Shown in pieces: positions 13,301-22,394 of a stretch of 64,000 nucleotides of DNA. Made by a program: the position numbers and the translations under genes. This DNA comes from Benincasa hispida (Eukaryota > Streptophyta > Magnoliopsida > Cucurbitales > Cucurbitaceae), in contig NC_052350.1 of the NCBI RefSeq assembly GCF_009727055.1, positions 38,128,917 to 38,192,916 of the forward strand. Direction: 5' to 3'. The stretch's first letter is position 1, and each line of letters starts with the position of its first letter. The notes below the pieces were generated by a model, which saw only the letters and a list, made by a program, of their open reading frames with translations, was not told where the DNA came from and did not search any database.

Positions 13301-16300
13301 GCAAAGTCATCGGTTCCTAGGTTCTATTCTTTTCCAGAGCTCTTATTTCTTCCATAACAGCAGACCGCCATTCTGGTTTTTTCATTGCAACACTTATGTT
13401 ATCTGGAACCACCTCAGTGTCCAAGCTAGTAGTAAATGCTTTGAACTCGGATGCCAGATTACTATACGTCATGTAACTATGCATAGGATATTTAGTACAT
13501 GAACGAGTACCTTTCCTTAGAGCTATAGGAAGATCAAGTGATGCATCACGTTCTTTCACCTCTCGAGGCTCCTCACCATGATCGACTATCTGTGTATCAG
13601 AAACTTCAGTAGTATCTTCCACATCATCATTAGCAAGGATCATTTCATTCTCTGCAGTTTCAATCATTTCATCCTCTGCAGTTTCCCCTTCTATCACTCT
13701 TTTAGTATTACTGCTACCTTCCCCCTTGTCTTGCCTACCTTCATCAATCTCCATACATATATCAACATCATTAGGAATATACGTACCTGAACCTGATGGT
13801 GGTGTTGACTCCTGCACTGGAGTCGACAATTCTGGTTCAACGGGTGACACTGCTTCCTTCCTGAGATTCTTCCTGTAGTAAGTTTTCCAAGGAACTTGAT
13901 TGGTAGGAAGGACCAGACTATCATGCTCAGAACTAGGGTTAGACAAGGTTTGAATGGACGCTGACTCTAAAGGAATAGCATAAGATGACCAGTTAGTCTC
14001 TTCATTTATGTTCTCCCCCTTAAGATGACTAATAGGGAAAACGACTGATCCTCGAGAAAGGTGACACCCATGGAGACATAGTATTTTCGAGACGACGGGT
14101 GATAACACTTATATCCACGCTGATGGAGTGGATATCCAACAAAGACACATTTCTGAGCACGAGGAGTAAATTTCATGCGGTTTGGACCATGGGAGTGAAC
14201 AAAAGCAACACAACCAAAAAACCCGAAGAGAAACATCAAAGATCAATCGAGTAGTTGGAAAGGACTTTTTAAACAATTCTAAAGGAGTATGAAGATTAAG
14301 GATACGAGAAGGCATCCGATTAATGAGGTGGGCAGCAGTGAGAATTGCATCTCCCCAGAGGTACGACGGAAGAGTGGCGGATAACATAAGAGACCTACTT
14401 CAACCAGATGCCGATTTTTACGCTCAGCTACTCCATTTTGTTGCGGAGTGTAAGCACACGAGCTCTGGCGGACAATATCTTTAGAAAACAAAGGAAATCC
14501 TTGAAGTGGGCATTAAAAAATTCTCGTCCATTATTACTTCTTAAAACCAATCTTGTTTTTAAATTGAGTTTCGACAGTTGTGTAAAACTGTTGGAAAACA
14601 GAGAACACTTCAGATTTATCAGTAAGAAGGGAAATCCAGGTGAGACGGGTGTGATCATCTATAAATGTGACAAACCACCGTTTTCTAGTGGAAGTAGTAA
14701 CCGGTGAGGGACCCCATACATCACTATGAACAAGAGAAAACGGATTCGAGGGTTTGTAAGGCTGAGAACGGAAAGAAACACGACGTTGCTTGGCACGAAT
14801 ACATACATCCAATTAAAAGAAGAAGTACTAGCATTACGAAATAAATGAGGAAATAAATACTTCATATATTGAAAATTCGGATGTCCTAAGCGGAAATGCC
14901 ATAACATAACATCATGTTCAGAAACAGAGAAATTTAAAGACAAAACCAGTTTGGTGATCATTCCTAGAGGAAGCTTCGTCAGAAAGGAAGTATATCCCTA
15001 TCGGTAGCCGGGGGCAAGTGCCCGAATCGTCATCACCGGATTTCAGATCCCGAAACAAACGAATTGGTGAGAAAAATTGGGCCTTACACCTTCAATCTCT
15101 TGTTATTTTACTGACAGATAACAAATTATACGATATTTTAGGCACATGTAAGGTATCACATAGGATTAAACCATTAAACGGAGAGATATTGCCTTTTCCT
15201 ACAACAGGGGCAAAAGACCCGTCTGCAATTCAAATACGCTCATTACCAGCACTTGGATTATATGACATAAATAACTCTGAGGAACTCGTAAGATGATCAG
15301 TGGCCCCTGAATCCATAATCTATGGTTTTTTACCATTTATACTAATCAGGCCAAAAGAAGGGAAATTACCTACTGTGCAATTGCACTCACCCCAACCATA
15401 CTCAAGCTGTGTTTACTATCACCGGAAGATTGCTTCTGAGTCTGTTCATCTACTGAGTCACTTACCGGGGCACAACTAGTATTAGATTTGTCTTGAGACT
15501 GTTGTCGCCTGCTGTTTGGGGGCTTCCCCTGTAATTTCCAACATTGGTCCTTTGTATGCCAAAGCTTCTTACAATGTTCACAAACAGGTGGGATTTTTTT
15601 ATCACCATTAGTACCGGACGGCTTGGCGACAAAGGCGGCTGCGTCAGTAGTAGGAATGGTATTATTCATGGCACACGACCGATCCTCTTCCAGCCGTATT
15701 TCAGAGCAGACTTCTCTAAGTGAAGGAGTCGGGCGCTAGCCCAATATCCGACTACGGACACCATCAAATTTAGGGTTTAATCCAACCAAGAACACATAAA
15801 CACGATCTGCTTCTTCAATCTTCAAGTATTGGGCCCCATCCTGTGGACAATTCCAGATAATCTCTCTACACAAGTCCATCTCCTGCCATAGCATTCACAA
15901 TTTGTTAAAATAAGAAGTAACATCCATGGACCCTTGTTTGCATTCATGGACCTGTTTGTGGAGTGTATATAGCCGAGAGGCATTCTGTCTTTTAGAGTAT
16001 AGATCTTGTGTTGCCTCCCAAATATCCTTGACGGTTGCAGCATATAGTAGTGGTCTTCCTATATGGGGTTCCATACTATTCACCAAAACAGAACGTAACA
16101 ATGAATCTTCTCCTTTCCAAATTCATTCTTGTGGATCACCTGGGGCCGGCTTTGGAATTTCTCCTGTCAAATATCCAAACTTGTGACGCCCTTCCAAGGC
16201 CATTCGGATTGATTGGGACCAGGAGAAATAGTTCTGACCATTTAATTTTTCCCCTACGATAAATCCTGCAGAATTACTCATCGAACCAGATAAGTAGGAA

Positions 16301-19300
16301 ACATTAGGCACGATAGGTAACGAGTTTACCGGATTTTCTGAATAAACTGGTTGAGGATTTGCACCGAACATTGTATCCAAATCAGAAATCTGTTGTTGTA
16401 GGTAAGCCAACCGTTGTCTCACATCGTCTGGGTAACGGGTTGAACTACAAGTGGTTGGAACAGGTGCTGGTCGGCCGGGCTGTTCAAGACTTCGGGCAAT
16501 GTGGAAGGGTTGGCTGGCGCAAGAACCACCGGATTGGAAGGTTGTTCAAAACCTCGGGCTGTGAACGTGGAAGAATTGGCCGGCACAAACACCATCGGGT
16601 CGGAGTGGAAGTCAAAAGATCGGATCCGCCCATCGCCGGTCTGCCTTGGTTCAACCCGGAATGGCCCGGTTTGCTCCAGACCGGTACCAACCCTACTCAG
16701 ATCAGACCGATAAGCCTATTCTTCGTGTCCGAGGCTGCCGATTCTGCCCTGTTCGTGGTTGATTCTTCCACCGTAGGTCGTCTGTTCTTCACGGCCAGCT
16801 CCGATCGTGACCAGACACTCCACCCGCTGGTCGATTCTTCCCAGACCGTTGTTCATCTGCTCTTCTCGGCCAGCTCCGATCGCGACCGAACGATCCACCT
16901 GCGATTCCCGAGTTTGGGCTGTTTCTGCGTGGAGAAGCCCAATCGGCGCAGCGGATGACATGATGTGATGGCTCCCACTAACGGTGACTCTTCGATGATT
17001 GCAATTGGACAACGGAAAGTAACTCTGGTAGGAGGCATCCTGAAACATTCTTTGCAAAACCTGCTCGGATAGCCGTTTTCATAGTCAAAACTCGGAAGAC
17101 CCTATCAGCAGAAAGAAGATTGGGTGTGTTTTTCTTCCCATAACGGCTAAGTTTTCGTCACTCAGCTCAGATACCATGTTAAAATAAAGAATAGGGAAGC
17201 TGAGAAGAATCAAGATATAACGCTGGAGAACCCGCTAGTATAAGCGGGGAGAAAAACCACGATATAAAGACTTTTCTTATTCTTTTAAATCTGATACACT
17301 GAATACACAGGGACACACTGTATGAATAGATAGTAGAAAACCTTAGGGGTCTACACAATTACATAAATGCCCCTAGGTTAATAACCCTATTTTCAACAAG
17401 TTTGTATGAGGTGGGTATTCTTTTTCATCTTTTTGCATTATATTGAAATGTAGCTTTGAGACTTGTAAGGGAGGGAGTCTTGGCTTCCTTGGCATTTTGG
17501 CCTAAATAGTGAATAGATAATTCGAGTTCTATCAAATTCACATTGATTTTGCAATGGAACTGAAAATTGGACTCTTGGGAGTAAACCTTGGTGTCAGCAC
17601 TGTCAAGAGATAGCTCACATAAAGAGCCCTACGGGAAAATCCACGGGAAACCACATGATTGGTAATTAGGGATCAACAGATAAATGAGGGAAAATAGATG
17701 AGGTAGGGACTACTATATGTGATGAATGGATGCATTTGATAAGCATCTATTCACAGGAAAGGAATTGGACCCTTTTAAAAGATTTTTGCTCATCCAAGTG
17801 AATGGAAAACTCAACATCAACATCAAACATTACAAAATGGAGGGTTGGGCTTACTTCAATACAAAGTGGAGGATTGGGTTGTTAAGGGTGTTCTTAATAT
17901 CCCAGAGAGGATTAATGACCATGAATCATATTTACAGATCTATCTTCTGCTCTGTTGGGTGCAACGGTGTGAGGTGTGTAAAGAAGGCCTCAAAAGTCTT
18001 GATCGTGTTATGTGGAACCGCTAGTTTGCGTCAGTGATTTGGAATTGTTTTTTGGAACATTTGGTGTTAAATGCCTCACAACCGTTTGTGCAGGTTACGA
18101 CGAATGAGGTATTATTCCATCCACCTTTATGATAGAGGGGTGTTTCTTTGGCAAATTGCTTATTTCACGATTTTATGGAATATTTGGCTGGAGAGAAATA
18201 CAAGGATCTGTAATTGCAAGGAAAGTTCTTGGAAGGCTGTTTGGGAGATAGCTAGGTCCCATGCTTCCTTTAGGCTTCGTTACCAAGGGTTTTAGTGATT
18301 ATTCTTTATTATTCCTTCTTTCGAATTAGAGCTCTTTTCTGTAATTAGTTTTTCCAGGTATTGTTAGCTTTTGACATGCATTTTTTTAATAATGATTATT
18401 TTATTATTTTTGTTTTTATATTGGTATCAAGCATTCTTTGATCTGATCTCAATGAATGTTGTTCTCTTCATCAAGAGGGAAAATAAATAAATAAATAAAT
18501 AAATAAATAAGGGTGTTCTTGAGGGTGCAGCAATTTGTATAAATGCATTCATATCATAGCAAATTTTCTAAGCGTAAGCTACTGGATGGACCTGCTGGTA
18601 TCTAGAGTTGCAGTTGCCTACGTCCATGATCTGTCAATTTAATTTACAGCAATGCTGATGAATTTTTTTGTGCATCCACTGGAAGTATAAGCTATTTGAG
18701 TCAGTGAGCTGGTTGGAACCTGATAGTGAATAAATAAATTCTTGTTTTCTTAGCTTAGCTTAATTGAAATCGGTTTCTGAGTTGAAATGAGATATCAACG
18801 ACTATCAATTTCATTTGATCTAATTGTATTTGCAGGAGAGTACTTGGCTCTAACAGGAGAAAAGCTTAAGGGAGAAGAAATGGTTGCTTGCGGGGTTGCC
18901 ACACACTATTCTCATAGTTCAGTTAGTTCTTAAATCTTTGGCGTTCAGGTTTTTCTGGCTTTGTTAGATTTTGGCCTCCTTTAACTTGTTACTTTCTACT
19001 TTCAGCGACTTTCATTAATTGCAGAGCATCTAGGGAATTTGGTTACGGATGATGCTTCTATTGTTGAATCTTCATTAGATAAATATGGTGATCTTGTTCA
19101 TCCAGATAAAACGAGTGTACTTCACAGGTTTGCAAAATGGATTGCTTTCAACTTGGTTTTTATATGTAAATCCTTTTGAAAATGCCCAACCACCATCAAT
19201 ATAGGCCTAGGTCATAAGACAATGAATGACATACCATTTTGCTAGGCTAGGCTAGGAGTCTAGGACATAATAATATAGAATAAAAATTTAGGGGGCGTTT

Positions 19301-22300
19301 GGGGCAAGGACTATCTTAAGACTATAATAACCACCTCCTGCTATAGTAAATACTATTTTGTAGTTCCCAACTAGCTACAGTCGACATAATATCAAAACCT
19401 CTATTTGCTATAGTATTTACTATTTACTACAGTTTTTACTATTTTACATTATCATTTTTTTATTTTTTGCTATTGTGTTTACTATTTCTTTCTCAAACTA
19501 TAATAGTTTACACCTTAAACACATACTATTATAACTCAAACTAAAATAATCTACATCCCAAATACAAACTATTATGACCCAACTACAATAATCTAAAACT
19601 ATAGTAACCAACTCTTTGCCTCAATCGTCCCTTGCTTGGGCTTCTCCTCTTATACGTATCAATGAAATGTTTCTTTTACCAAAAAAACGTTTCCTTAGAT
19701 GTTTATTTGAATTTTAAACATATTTCTATAGCTTAACACGTGGGAAGGATTTGATGTATTATGAGGTGTTTATCGTTTTTTTTCTATAAGCATTCATGGG
19801 ATGAACCTATTTTTTTGCCTTATTATCTGAATATCTTAGAAGTTCCATTCATCTGTCTCTTCGGCAATAGCTATCTCTCCCCCACCCCTCAGTTTTTTCT
19901 TTCTTTTCCCCCCCTCCCTCTCTTCTTCTCCCAAATAATATGGCTTTAAGGGTAAAATTAAAACAAAAAGTTATGGACACTTCAAATTTCTAACTGACTA
20001 GTTTAGGAAGTGTCCAAGTGTGTTTATAGCTAGTGCTTGTTTCAACAAAGATAGTCTGCTTAAAATAGAGTATGCCAGCTTACAAAGAAAAGACATGCCT
20101 TTTACCTGATACATTTGTTTATCTATTTATTTGTTTTGTAGGATTGAAATACTTGATAAATGTTTCAGCCATGACACTGTTGAAGAAATCATTGATTCGT
20201 TGGTTAGTTCATATTCCTAGATGTCTGATCCATATTTAATTATCTTTTGGTTGATGAAAGTTAGAGTTCTTGAGGTGATATTTGAACTTTTGTTGAGATA
20301 CCTATACATCTTTTTGCTATAAATTTCCTCGAAGAAATAAGTTTATGTGCTCTTATTTTCAAAACCACCATACTTTCAGGAAGCCGAATCAAGTGAAACA
20401 AATGATCCATGGTGTATCTCCACTCTAAAACGATTGAAAGAAGCATCACCATTGAGCCTGAAGGTCTCTTTGAAATCCGTATGTCCTCTCTCTCTGTCTC
20501 TCTTTCTCTCTCGGTTTCCTTCTCTACTCTTGTTTTATTTCCCATTTGAAGTTCTGAAGGTGCAAACTCATTTTGTCTTCCTCCCCACTCTTCCTTGCAG
20601 AGGAAAATCTTATCTTGTCCTATTTTTGTTTCCAACTTGACTTACCATAATTATTGAATTTGTTCAGATACGAGAGGGAAGATACCAAACACTCGATCAG
20701 TGCTTGATTCGTGAATATAGAATGTCCCTACAAGGGATATCCAAGCAGGTCTCGGGTGATTTTTGTGAGGTATAAGTCTAAATCATTACTAGACCTCTAA
20801 TGTAAGTTGCACACTATCCTGATCAGTTATTTTCTTGCAAAATAATTTACTCATCAGGGTGTTCGGGCTCGGTTGGTGGACAAAGATTTATCACCAAAGG
20901 TAAGATATTAAATGATACTCTTGAGTTTCTCGTGTATGAAACAAATTTCAGAACCTAAATTTGATATGGATAAAATTATCTTTAGATAATAATGAATAAT
21001 AGTAGCTTAATGTCATTCTTTTCATAGGTTAAATTATAATTTAGTTTCTATATTCTCTTGTGAAATTTGAATAATGTTCCTGTAGTTTGTTTTTTTATAT
21101 ATAAAATAAATTGTTTTTATTTATCAGGGAAAAATTGCAAAAAGAATTGTTTTTATTTGGCAAGGAAAGTTGCAAAAACCCACCTTCAAACCCGGGTGTT
21201 ACAATCGTACATTCAAACTTTCATTTTGATTTATCACCTCCCAAACTTACAAAATTACTATAATTAATGTACCCCTTCAACTAGAAGTATGGTTTTAATT
21301 ACTCTCAAACTATCAGGTAAGTTGTCCTATGAGATTAGTCGAGGTGCGTGTAAGTTGACCCGGACACTCATGGATATTAAAAAAAAAAATCACTCTCAAA
21401 CCATATGAATTTTGACAATTCAACCCAAATTCTTTACATTTTTTCCCCTTATATTTAGATGTGGCTAAGCATTGATCTAAAGAAACGATTTTTTTTAATG
21501 GTTAATATATATAGTTTTCGAAGTTTATAGAATTTTTAAAAACTTGGTTTAAATTGGACTGTAACTAAATTTAATTTATATTTTATTAGTGGTTTGTGCA
21601 TTTTGGTACATTTAGAGGTTTATTTTAACCATTTTGTAAGGTTAAAAGGGCGATTGATCAAATTAAGAATACAAGTGATTGTAACAACCACTATAGTTTA
21701 GGGAGAATATATGCAATTTTCCCTATTGAAATATCAATGTGGCATGCTCGTTAGAAAAGTTTGGGTTGAATTAGTGTGACGTGGCAGACAATGGGATAGA
21801 ATAATGGATGTGCCGCGTGAATATTTCATTATAGGTGTAAACAAATTAAATCATTATTCAAAATTTAGAAATGTAGTTGAACTTAAGAGATCAAATAAAT
21901 ACAATACTCAAAGTAAAGTAACTAAATATAGGATTTTGACCTACTTTTTTAGTCATAAACTTTTCAAGATAATATGGGAACAAAATATTGGTGATTCTTA
22001 AAGAAAGTGTTTGCATTTGTTATGATTTGTTACTCTGACTAGCAAGTTGTTAATATGAAGTCACTGTTGTTCCTTTAGTTGGTATTATTTTATATCCTAG
22101 GCAGAGATGCATTTGTAAAAATGATGAATGAAGAATTATAAGTTACTTGTATCAATGTTATCATTTTGCAAGGGAACTTGTAGGCTCTTACTTTTCTCCT
22201 GTCAGGATTGTACCATTGCTAGCTCACCTCCTATACTGAGTGTTAAATTCTTATTTCTTTTGTTATGATGACAGTGGAATCCTCCTACCTTAGAGCAAGT

Positions 22301-22394
22301 ATCTGAGGATATGGTGAACCAGTATTTCTCTCCACTCAGTGAAATTGAGCCTGATCTTGATCTACCCACCAAACTACGAGAAGCATTCCCTTGA
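1331..22394 (+). CDS. 3-hydroxyisobutyryl-CoA hydrolase-like protein, probably mitochondrial (14 exons)
   Basis: Exons: 1331-1456, 1528-1608, 1763-1831, 2003-2066, 2954-3033, 4261-4344, 5800-5884, 18836-18921, 19006-19127, 20142-20202, 20380-20478, 20668-20769, 20858-20899, 22275-22394. Together they give 1221 nt, 406 codons plus TGA, all with GT-AG borders and consistent phases. The family (crotonase fold, CHY1/HIBCH) hydrolyses 3-hydroxyisobutyryl-CoA in valine breakdown; the substrate of this member is inferred. Residues 1-36 are rich in Arg/Ser and lack acidic residues, which fits a mitochondrial presequence. Visible motifs are the oxyanion-loop [11 protein letters not shown] (93-103), the glycine-rich GGGTGIS (150-156), and PET...HPDAG with Glu174 and Asp182 spaced eight apart, as in the catalytic pair of the family. 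The C-terminal [16 protein letters not shown] block is also typical. Length is normal for the family. Intron 7 (5885-18835) is enlarged by retrotransposons, yet no exon is broken. Exon 2 has a weak-looking GTGCAT donor, so that border is the least certain. Confidence 0.94.
3579..3675. repeat. TA/TG microsatellite in intron 5
   Basis: Alternating (TA)n, (TG)n and (CA)n dinucleotide runs with several interruptions and locally palindromic ATATAC/GTATAT stretches. It is a compound simple-sequence repeat inside intron 5 of the hydrolase gene and is likely to vary in length between individuals. Confidence 0.85.
3750..4166 (+). mobile_element. 5'-truncated LINE (L1-type) insertion
   Basis: The + frame at 3914-4108 ends a protein with the typical C-terminus of plant non-LTR retrotransposon ORF2 ([14 protein letters not shown], then a hydrophobic SLSFFLSHW end). 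A 3' untranslated stretch and an A-tract of about 18 nt (4147-4164) follow. The block is bracketed by a 13-bp direct repeat, TGGATTTGTTTTG, at 3737-3749 and 4167-4179, a classic target-site duplication. Only the last ~400 bp of the element arrived, so it was dead on arrival. It lies in intron 5 of the hydrolase gene in the same orientation. Confidence 0.85.
4640..5710 (+). mobile_element. Highly decayed Ty3/gypsy fragment in intron 6
   Basis: A primer-site-like TGGTATTAGAGC occurs at 4871-4882, preceded by a possible LTR end. A gag-like stretch (reading like KLEVPIF...W...V.RYF) lies around 5200-5280. At about 5350-5590 there is a region reading like the gypsy RT/RNase H junction ([12 protein letters not shown], then AMYETELA and a KFIV-like segment). 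Frames are broken by many stops. No second LTR or target duplication is recognisable, so the limits are approximate. Confidence 0.5.
7329..7617 (+). repeat. Left LTR of the gypsy element
   Basis: 289 bp with TGATAG...CTATCA termini. It is clearly alignable to 11512-11680 plus 17404-17534, sharing for example the TATGAGAAAAAGGAAAAGAG stretch and the end GGCCTAAATAGTGAATAGATAA. The divergence, including small indels, suggests an old insertion. Confidence 0.88.
7621..7632 (+). other. Primer binding site (initiator-Met tRNA type)
   Basis: TGGTATCGGAGT lies three bases after the left LTR. The plant consensus complementary to the 3' end of initiator tRNA-Met is TGGTATCAGAGC, so two changes are present. 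Confidence 0.75.
7661..7753 (+). pseudogene. gypsy gag N-terminus remnant
   Basis: ATG at 7661 opens a 30-codon reading frame ([15 protein letters not shown]...) that stops at TAG 7751-7753. Its position just behind the primer site and its coiled-coil-like start fit the N-terminus of a chromovirus gag. The frame continues with recognisable gag-like residues for only about 70 bp before homology is lost at about 7830, where a foreign antisense segment begins. Confidence 0.6.
7860..9876 (-). pseudogene. Antisense 'putative plant transposon protein'-like gene remnant
   Basis: Read on the - strand from 9876 to 7860. A charged, coiled-coil-prone N-terminal part rich in Glu/Lys comes first, followed by [12 protein letters not shown] central block contains [12 protein letters not shown], a Trp-containing segment, [19 protein letters not shown] and [17 protein letters not shown] proline-rich linker (8300-8700, [16 protein letters not shown]) and a Gln/Phe-containing C-terminal tail finish it. 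The central block resembles the plant proteins often annotated as putative plant transposon protein; this rests on pattern memory. The frame is broken by at least three shifts or stops. It lies opposite to, and replaces, the gag-RT part of the surrounding gypsy element. Its function is unknown. Confidence 0.5.
9877..11483 (+). pseudogene. gypsy pol remnant: RNase H end, integrase, chromodomain
   Basis: In order: RNase H tail ([16 protein letters not shown] near 9880-9925, then a VADTLSR-like end near 10020), integrase zinc-binding region ([13 protein letters not shown] near 10270), integrase core ([20 protein letters not shown] at 10465-10525; [12 protein letters not shown] at 10730-10770) and a chromodomain-like end ([17 protein letters not shown] at 11390-11440) before TAG 11481-11483. 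Several stops and shifts break it. At about 10640 the conserved second catalytic Asp of the core (VSDRDKVF in relatives) reads Gly. The chromodomain marks it as a chromovirus. The adjoining upstream domains are missing. Confidence 0.82.
11499..11511 (+). other. Polypurine tract of the gypsy element
   Basis: A G-rich stretch, TGGGGGCGGATAG, abuts the TGATAG start of the right LTR. The position and composition fit the plus-strand primer of an LTR element. Confidence 0.65.
11512..11680 (+). repeat. Right LTR of the gypsy element, part 1
   Basis: The first 169 bp of the 3' LTR align with 7329 onward. It ends with AGTTT (11676-11680), one copy of the duplicated target of the copia insertion. Confidence 0.85.
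11681..11869 (-). repeat. Copia LTR (3' LTR in element orientation)
   Basis: 189 bp, alignable to 17177-17398. It is shorter because it lacks some 30 bp near its left end and a piece near CTTAGGGGTCTACACAATTA. It contains a shared GATATAAAGACTTTTCTTA stretch. Confidence 0.9.
11870..11881 (-). other. Polypurine tract of the copia element
   Basis: On the - strand the sequence reads a purine run (TTGAGGGGGAG) directly before the LTR, as expected for plus-strand priming. Confidence 0.7.
11877..12302 (-). pseudogene. copia RNase H domain
   Basis: A 141-codon open frame at the end of the polyprotein. It carries the copia RNase H hallmarks [10 protein letters not shown], then [26 protein letters not shown] and [15 protein letters not shown], and ends near the polypurine tract with VADVLTKGL. 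It is one of the best preserved parts. It is separated from the RT segment upstream only by a stop at 12345-12347 ([15 protein letters not shown] linker). Confidence 0.88.
12330..13310 (-). pseudogene. copia reverse transcriptase domain
   Basis: Two long frames (13310-12852 and 12788-12330) carry the RT in order: [69 protein letters not shown], and then the YVDD catalytic motif in the piece between them near 12815-12830. Next come [14 protein letters not shown] and the [19 protein letters not shown] segment. One stop or shift near 12850 separates the frames. Catalytic aspartates are present, but the enzyme is not continuous. Confidence 0.9.
13317..14108 (-). pseudogene. copia integrase C-terminal / linker segment
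   Basis: An open frame of 263 codons on the - strand joins the integrase to the RT. It is acidic and Ser/Thr-rich in the middle ([14 protein letters not shown]), as is usual for the variable integrase C-terminus. It ends in the conserved copia approach to RT ([20 protein letters not shown]). A stop just after 13317 breaks it from the RT frame. Confidence 0.75.
14109..14961 (-). pseudogene. copia integrase (zinc finger and catalytic core)
   Basis: Overlapping - strand frames carry the HHCC region start ([16 protein letters not shown]), the first catalytic Asp (HSDVWG), then LRSNNGREF and [14 protein letters not shown]. In relatives the LRSDNG motif supplies the second catalytic Asp; here it reads Asn. 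The glutamate of the DDE triad is present. At least three frameshifts break the domain. It ends with VGYP-type integrase C-terminal residues near 14160. Confidence 0.85.
15370..15669 (-). pseudogene. copia gag zinc knuckle
   Basis: This frame carries a CX2CX4HX4C knuckle (C30, C33, H38, C43 of the 99-codon frame) followed by a basic [14 protein letters not shown] stretch, typical of the nucleocapsid part of copia gag. A short stretch after it (15010-15369) is where the protease should lie, but no clear DSGA-type active site is readable. Confidence 0.8.
15822..17057 (-). pseudogene. copia gag, N-terminal and central part
   Basis: The frame at 16422-16123 reads like the UBN2/retrotran gag start ([20 protein letters not shown]), followed by 16101-15895 with a second gag block ([25 protein letters not shown]). 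The frame at 17057-16716 and a short one at 16690-16484 precede it and are rich in repeated Ala-Gly-Arg-Glu-Glu segments. Shifts break it into at least four pieces. The start codon at 17055-17057 is only a candidate. Confidence 0.72.
17165..17176 (-). other. Primer binding site of the copia element
   Basis: On the - strand TGGTATCTGAGC directly follows the right-hand LTR. One base differs from the initiator-Met tRNA complement TGGTATCAGAGC. Confidence 0.82.
17177..17398 (-). repeat. Copia LTR (5' LTR in element orientation)
   Basis: 222 bp, TGTTAAAA...TTTTCAACA on the + strand. It is alignable along its length to 11681-11869. Confidence 0.9.
17404..17534 (+). repeat. Right LTR of the gypsy element, part 2
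   Basis: It resumes the gypsy LTR after the copia insertion (GTATGAGGTGGGTATTC...), collinear with 7489-7617, and ends CTATCA. Confidence 0.85.
17896..18510 (+). mobile_element. 5'-truncated LINE with AAAT tail
   Basis: The + frame ending at 18295 reads like the C-terminal end of a plant LINE ORF2 ([21 protein letters not shown], then [12 protein letters not shown]). It is followed by about 190 bp of 3' sequence and an (AAAT)n tail ending near 18510. A direct repeat TAAGGGTGTTCTT at 17883-17895 and 18508-18520 is the target duplication; its first bases overlap the tail. It is in intron 7 of the hydrolase gene, same strand, and unrelated in tail type to the LINE in intron 5. Confidence 0.8.
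18521..18835 (+). other. 3' part of intron 7
   Basis: Intron sequence between the LINE target duplication and the acceptor TTTGCAG before exon 8. No further feature is seen. The rest of the non-element intron (5885-7328 and 17535-17895) is similarly plain. Confidence 0.6.
19291..19631. mobile_element. Tourist-like MITE (copy 1) in intron 9
   Basis: 341 bp with terminal inverted repeats, GGGGGCGTTTGGGGCAAGGA at the left and an inverse of the same at the right, more diverged (TTTGCCTCAATCGTCCC). TTA precedes it. The body is made of CTATAGTAA / TACTATTT phrases and aligns to 28981-29311. No coding capacity. Confidence 0.75.
21127..21723. mobile_element. Candidate non-autonomous TIR element in intron 13
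   Basis: The left end GGGAAAAATTGCA and right end TGCAATTTTCCC are inverted, and the body has no coding frame. Similar ends are common in plant Mutator-like derivatives. The flanks share only the first few bases, so a target duplication is not demonstrated. A truncated SINE sits inside. Confidence 0.35.
21314..21391 (+). mobile_element. 3'-end fragment of a SINE
   Basis: A 78-bp piece reads GATTAGTCGAGGTGCGTG...GACCCGGACACTC and ends in an A-tract (about 10 A). The phrase matches my memory of the 3' part of a widespread plant SINE, probably of Au type. It is bracketed by a 13-bp direct repeat, ACTCTCAAACTAT (21301-21313) and ACTCTCAAACCAT (21392-21404), 12 of 13 identical. Confidence 0.6.

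Larger units (their letters stand above)
11681..17398 (-). mobile_element. Ty1/copia element nested in the gypsy 3' LTR
   Basis: A complete but dead copia element in reverse orientation. The LTRs are 11681-11869 and 17177-17398, starting TGTTAAAA and ending TTTTCAACA. A perfect 5-bp target duplication AGTTT flanks it (11676-11680 and 17399-17403). The primer site (on the - strand TGGTATCTGAGC) adjoins the right LTR and the polypurine tract adjoins the left LTR, confirming - orientation. The interior encodes gag, a zinc knuckle, integrase, reverse transcriptase and RNase H in the copia order, with multiple frame breaks. It interrupts the LTR of the gypsy element and is therefore the younger insertion. 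Confidence 0.93.
7329..17534 (+). mobile_element. Chromodomain-type Ty3/gypsy element, disrupted by a nested copia element
   Basis: The element lies in intron 7, in the same orientation as the host gene. The LTRs start TGATAG and end CTATCA, a 6-bp inverted terminus. The left LTR is 7329-7617. The right LTR is 11512-11680 plus 17404-17534, separated by a copia element. A primer site follows the left LTR, and a purine-rich tract precedes the right LTR. Flanking pentamers AGTTC and AATTC match at 4 of 5 positions and may be the target duplication. The interior keeps a short gag start, an antisense foreign segment, the RNase H end, integrase and a chromodomain-like C-terminus. Reverse transcriptase and protease are missing, so the copy cannot act on its own. 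Confidence 0.85.

Noticed and set aside
16359..16958. 199-codon + frame with apparent domains
   Set aside because: It is antisense to the copia gag region, with no recognisable protein and no start context.
20261..20635. 124-codon - strand frame
   Set aside because: Antisense to exon 11 and intron 11 of the hydrolase gene; it contains low-complexity RETERE repeats from a CT-rich intron stretch.
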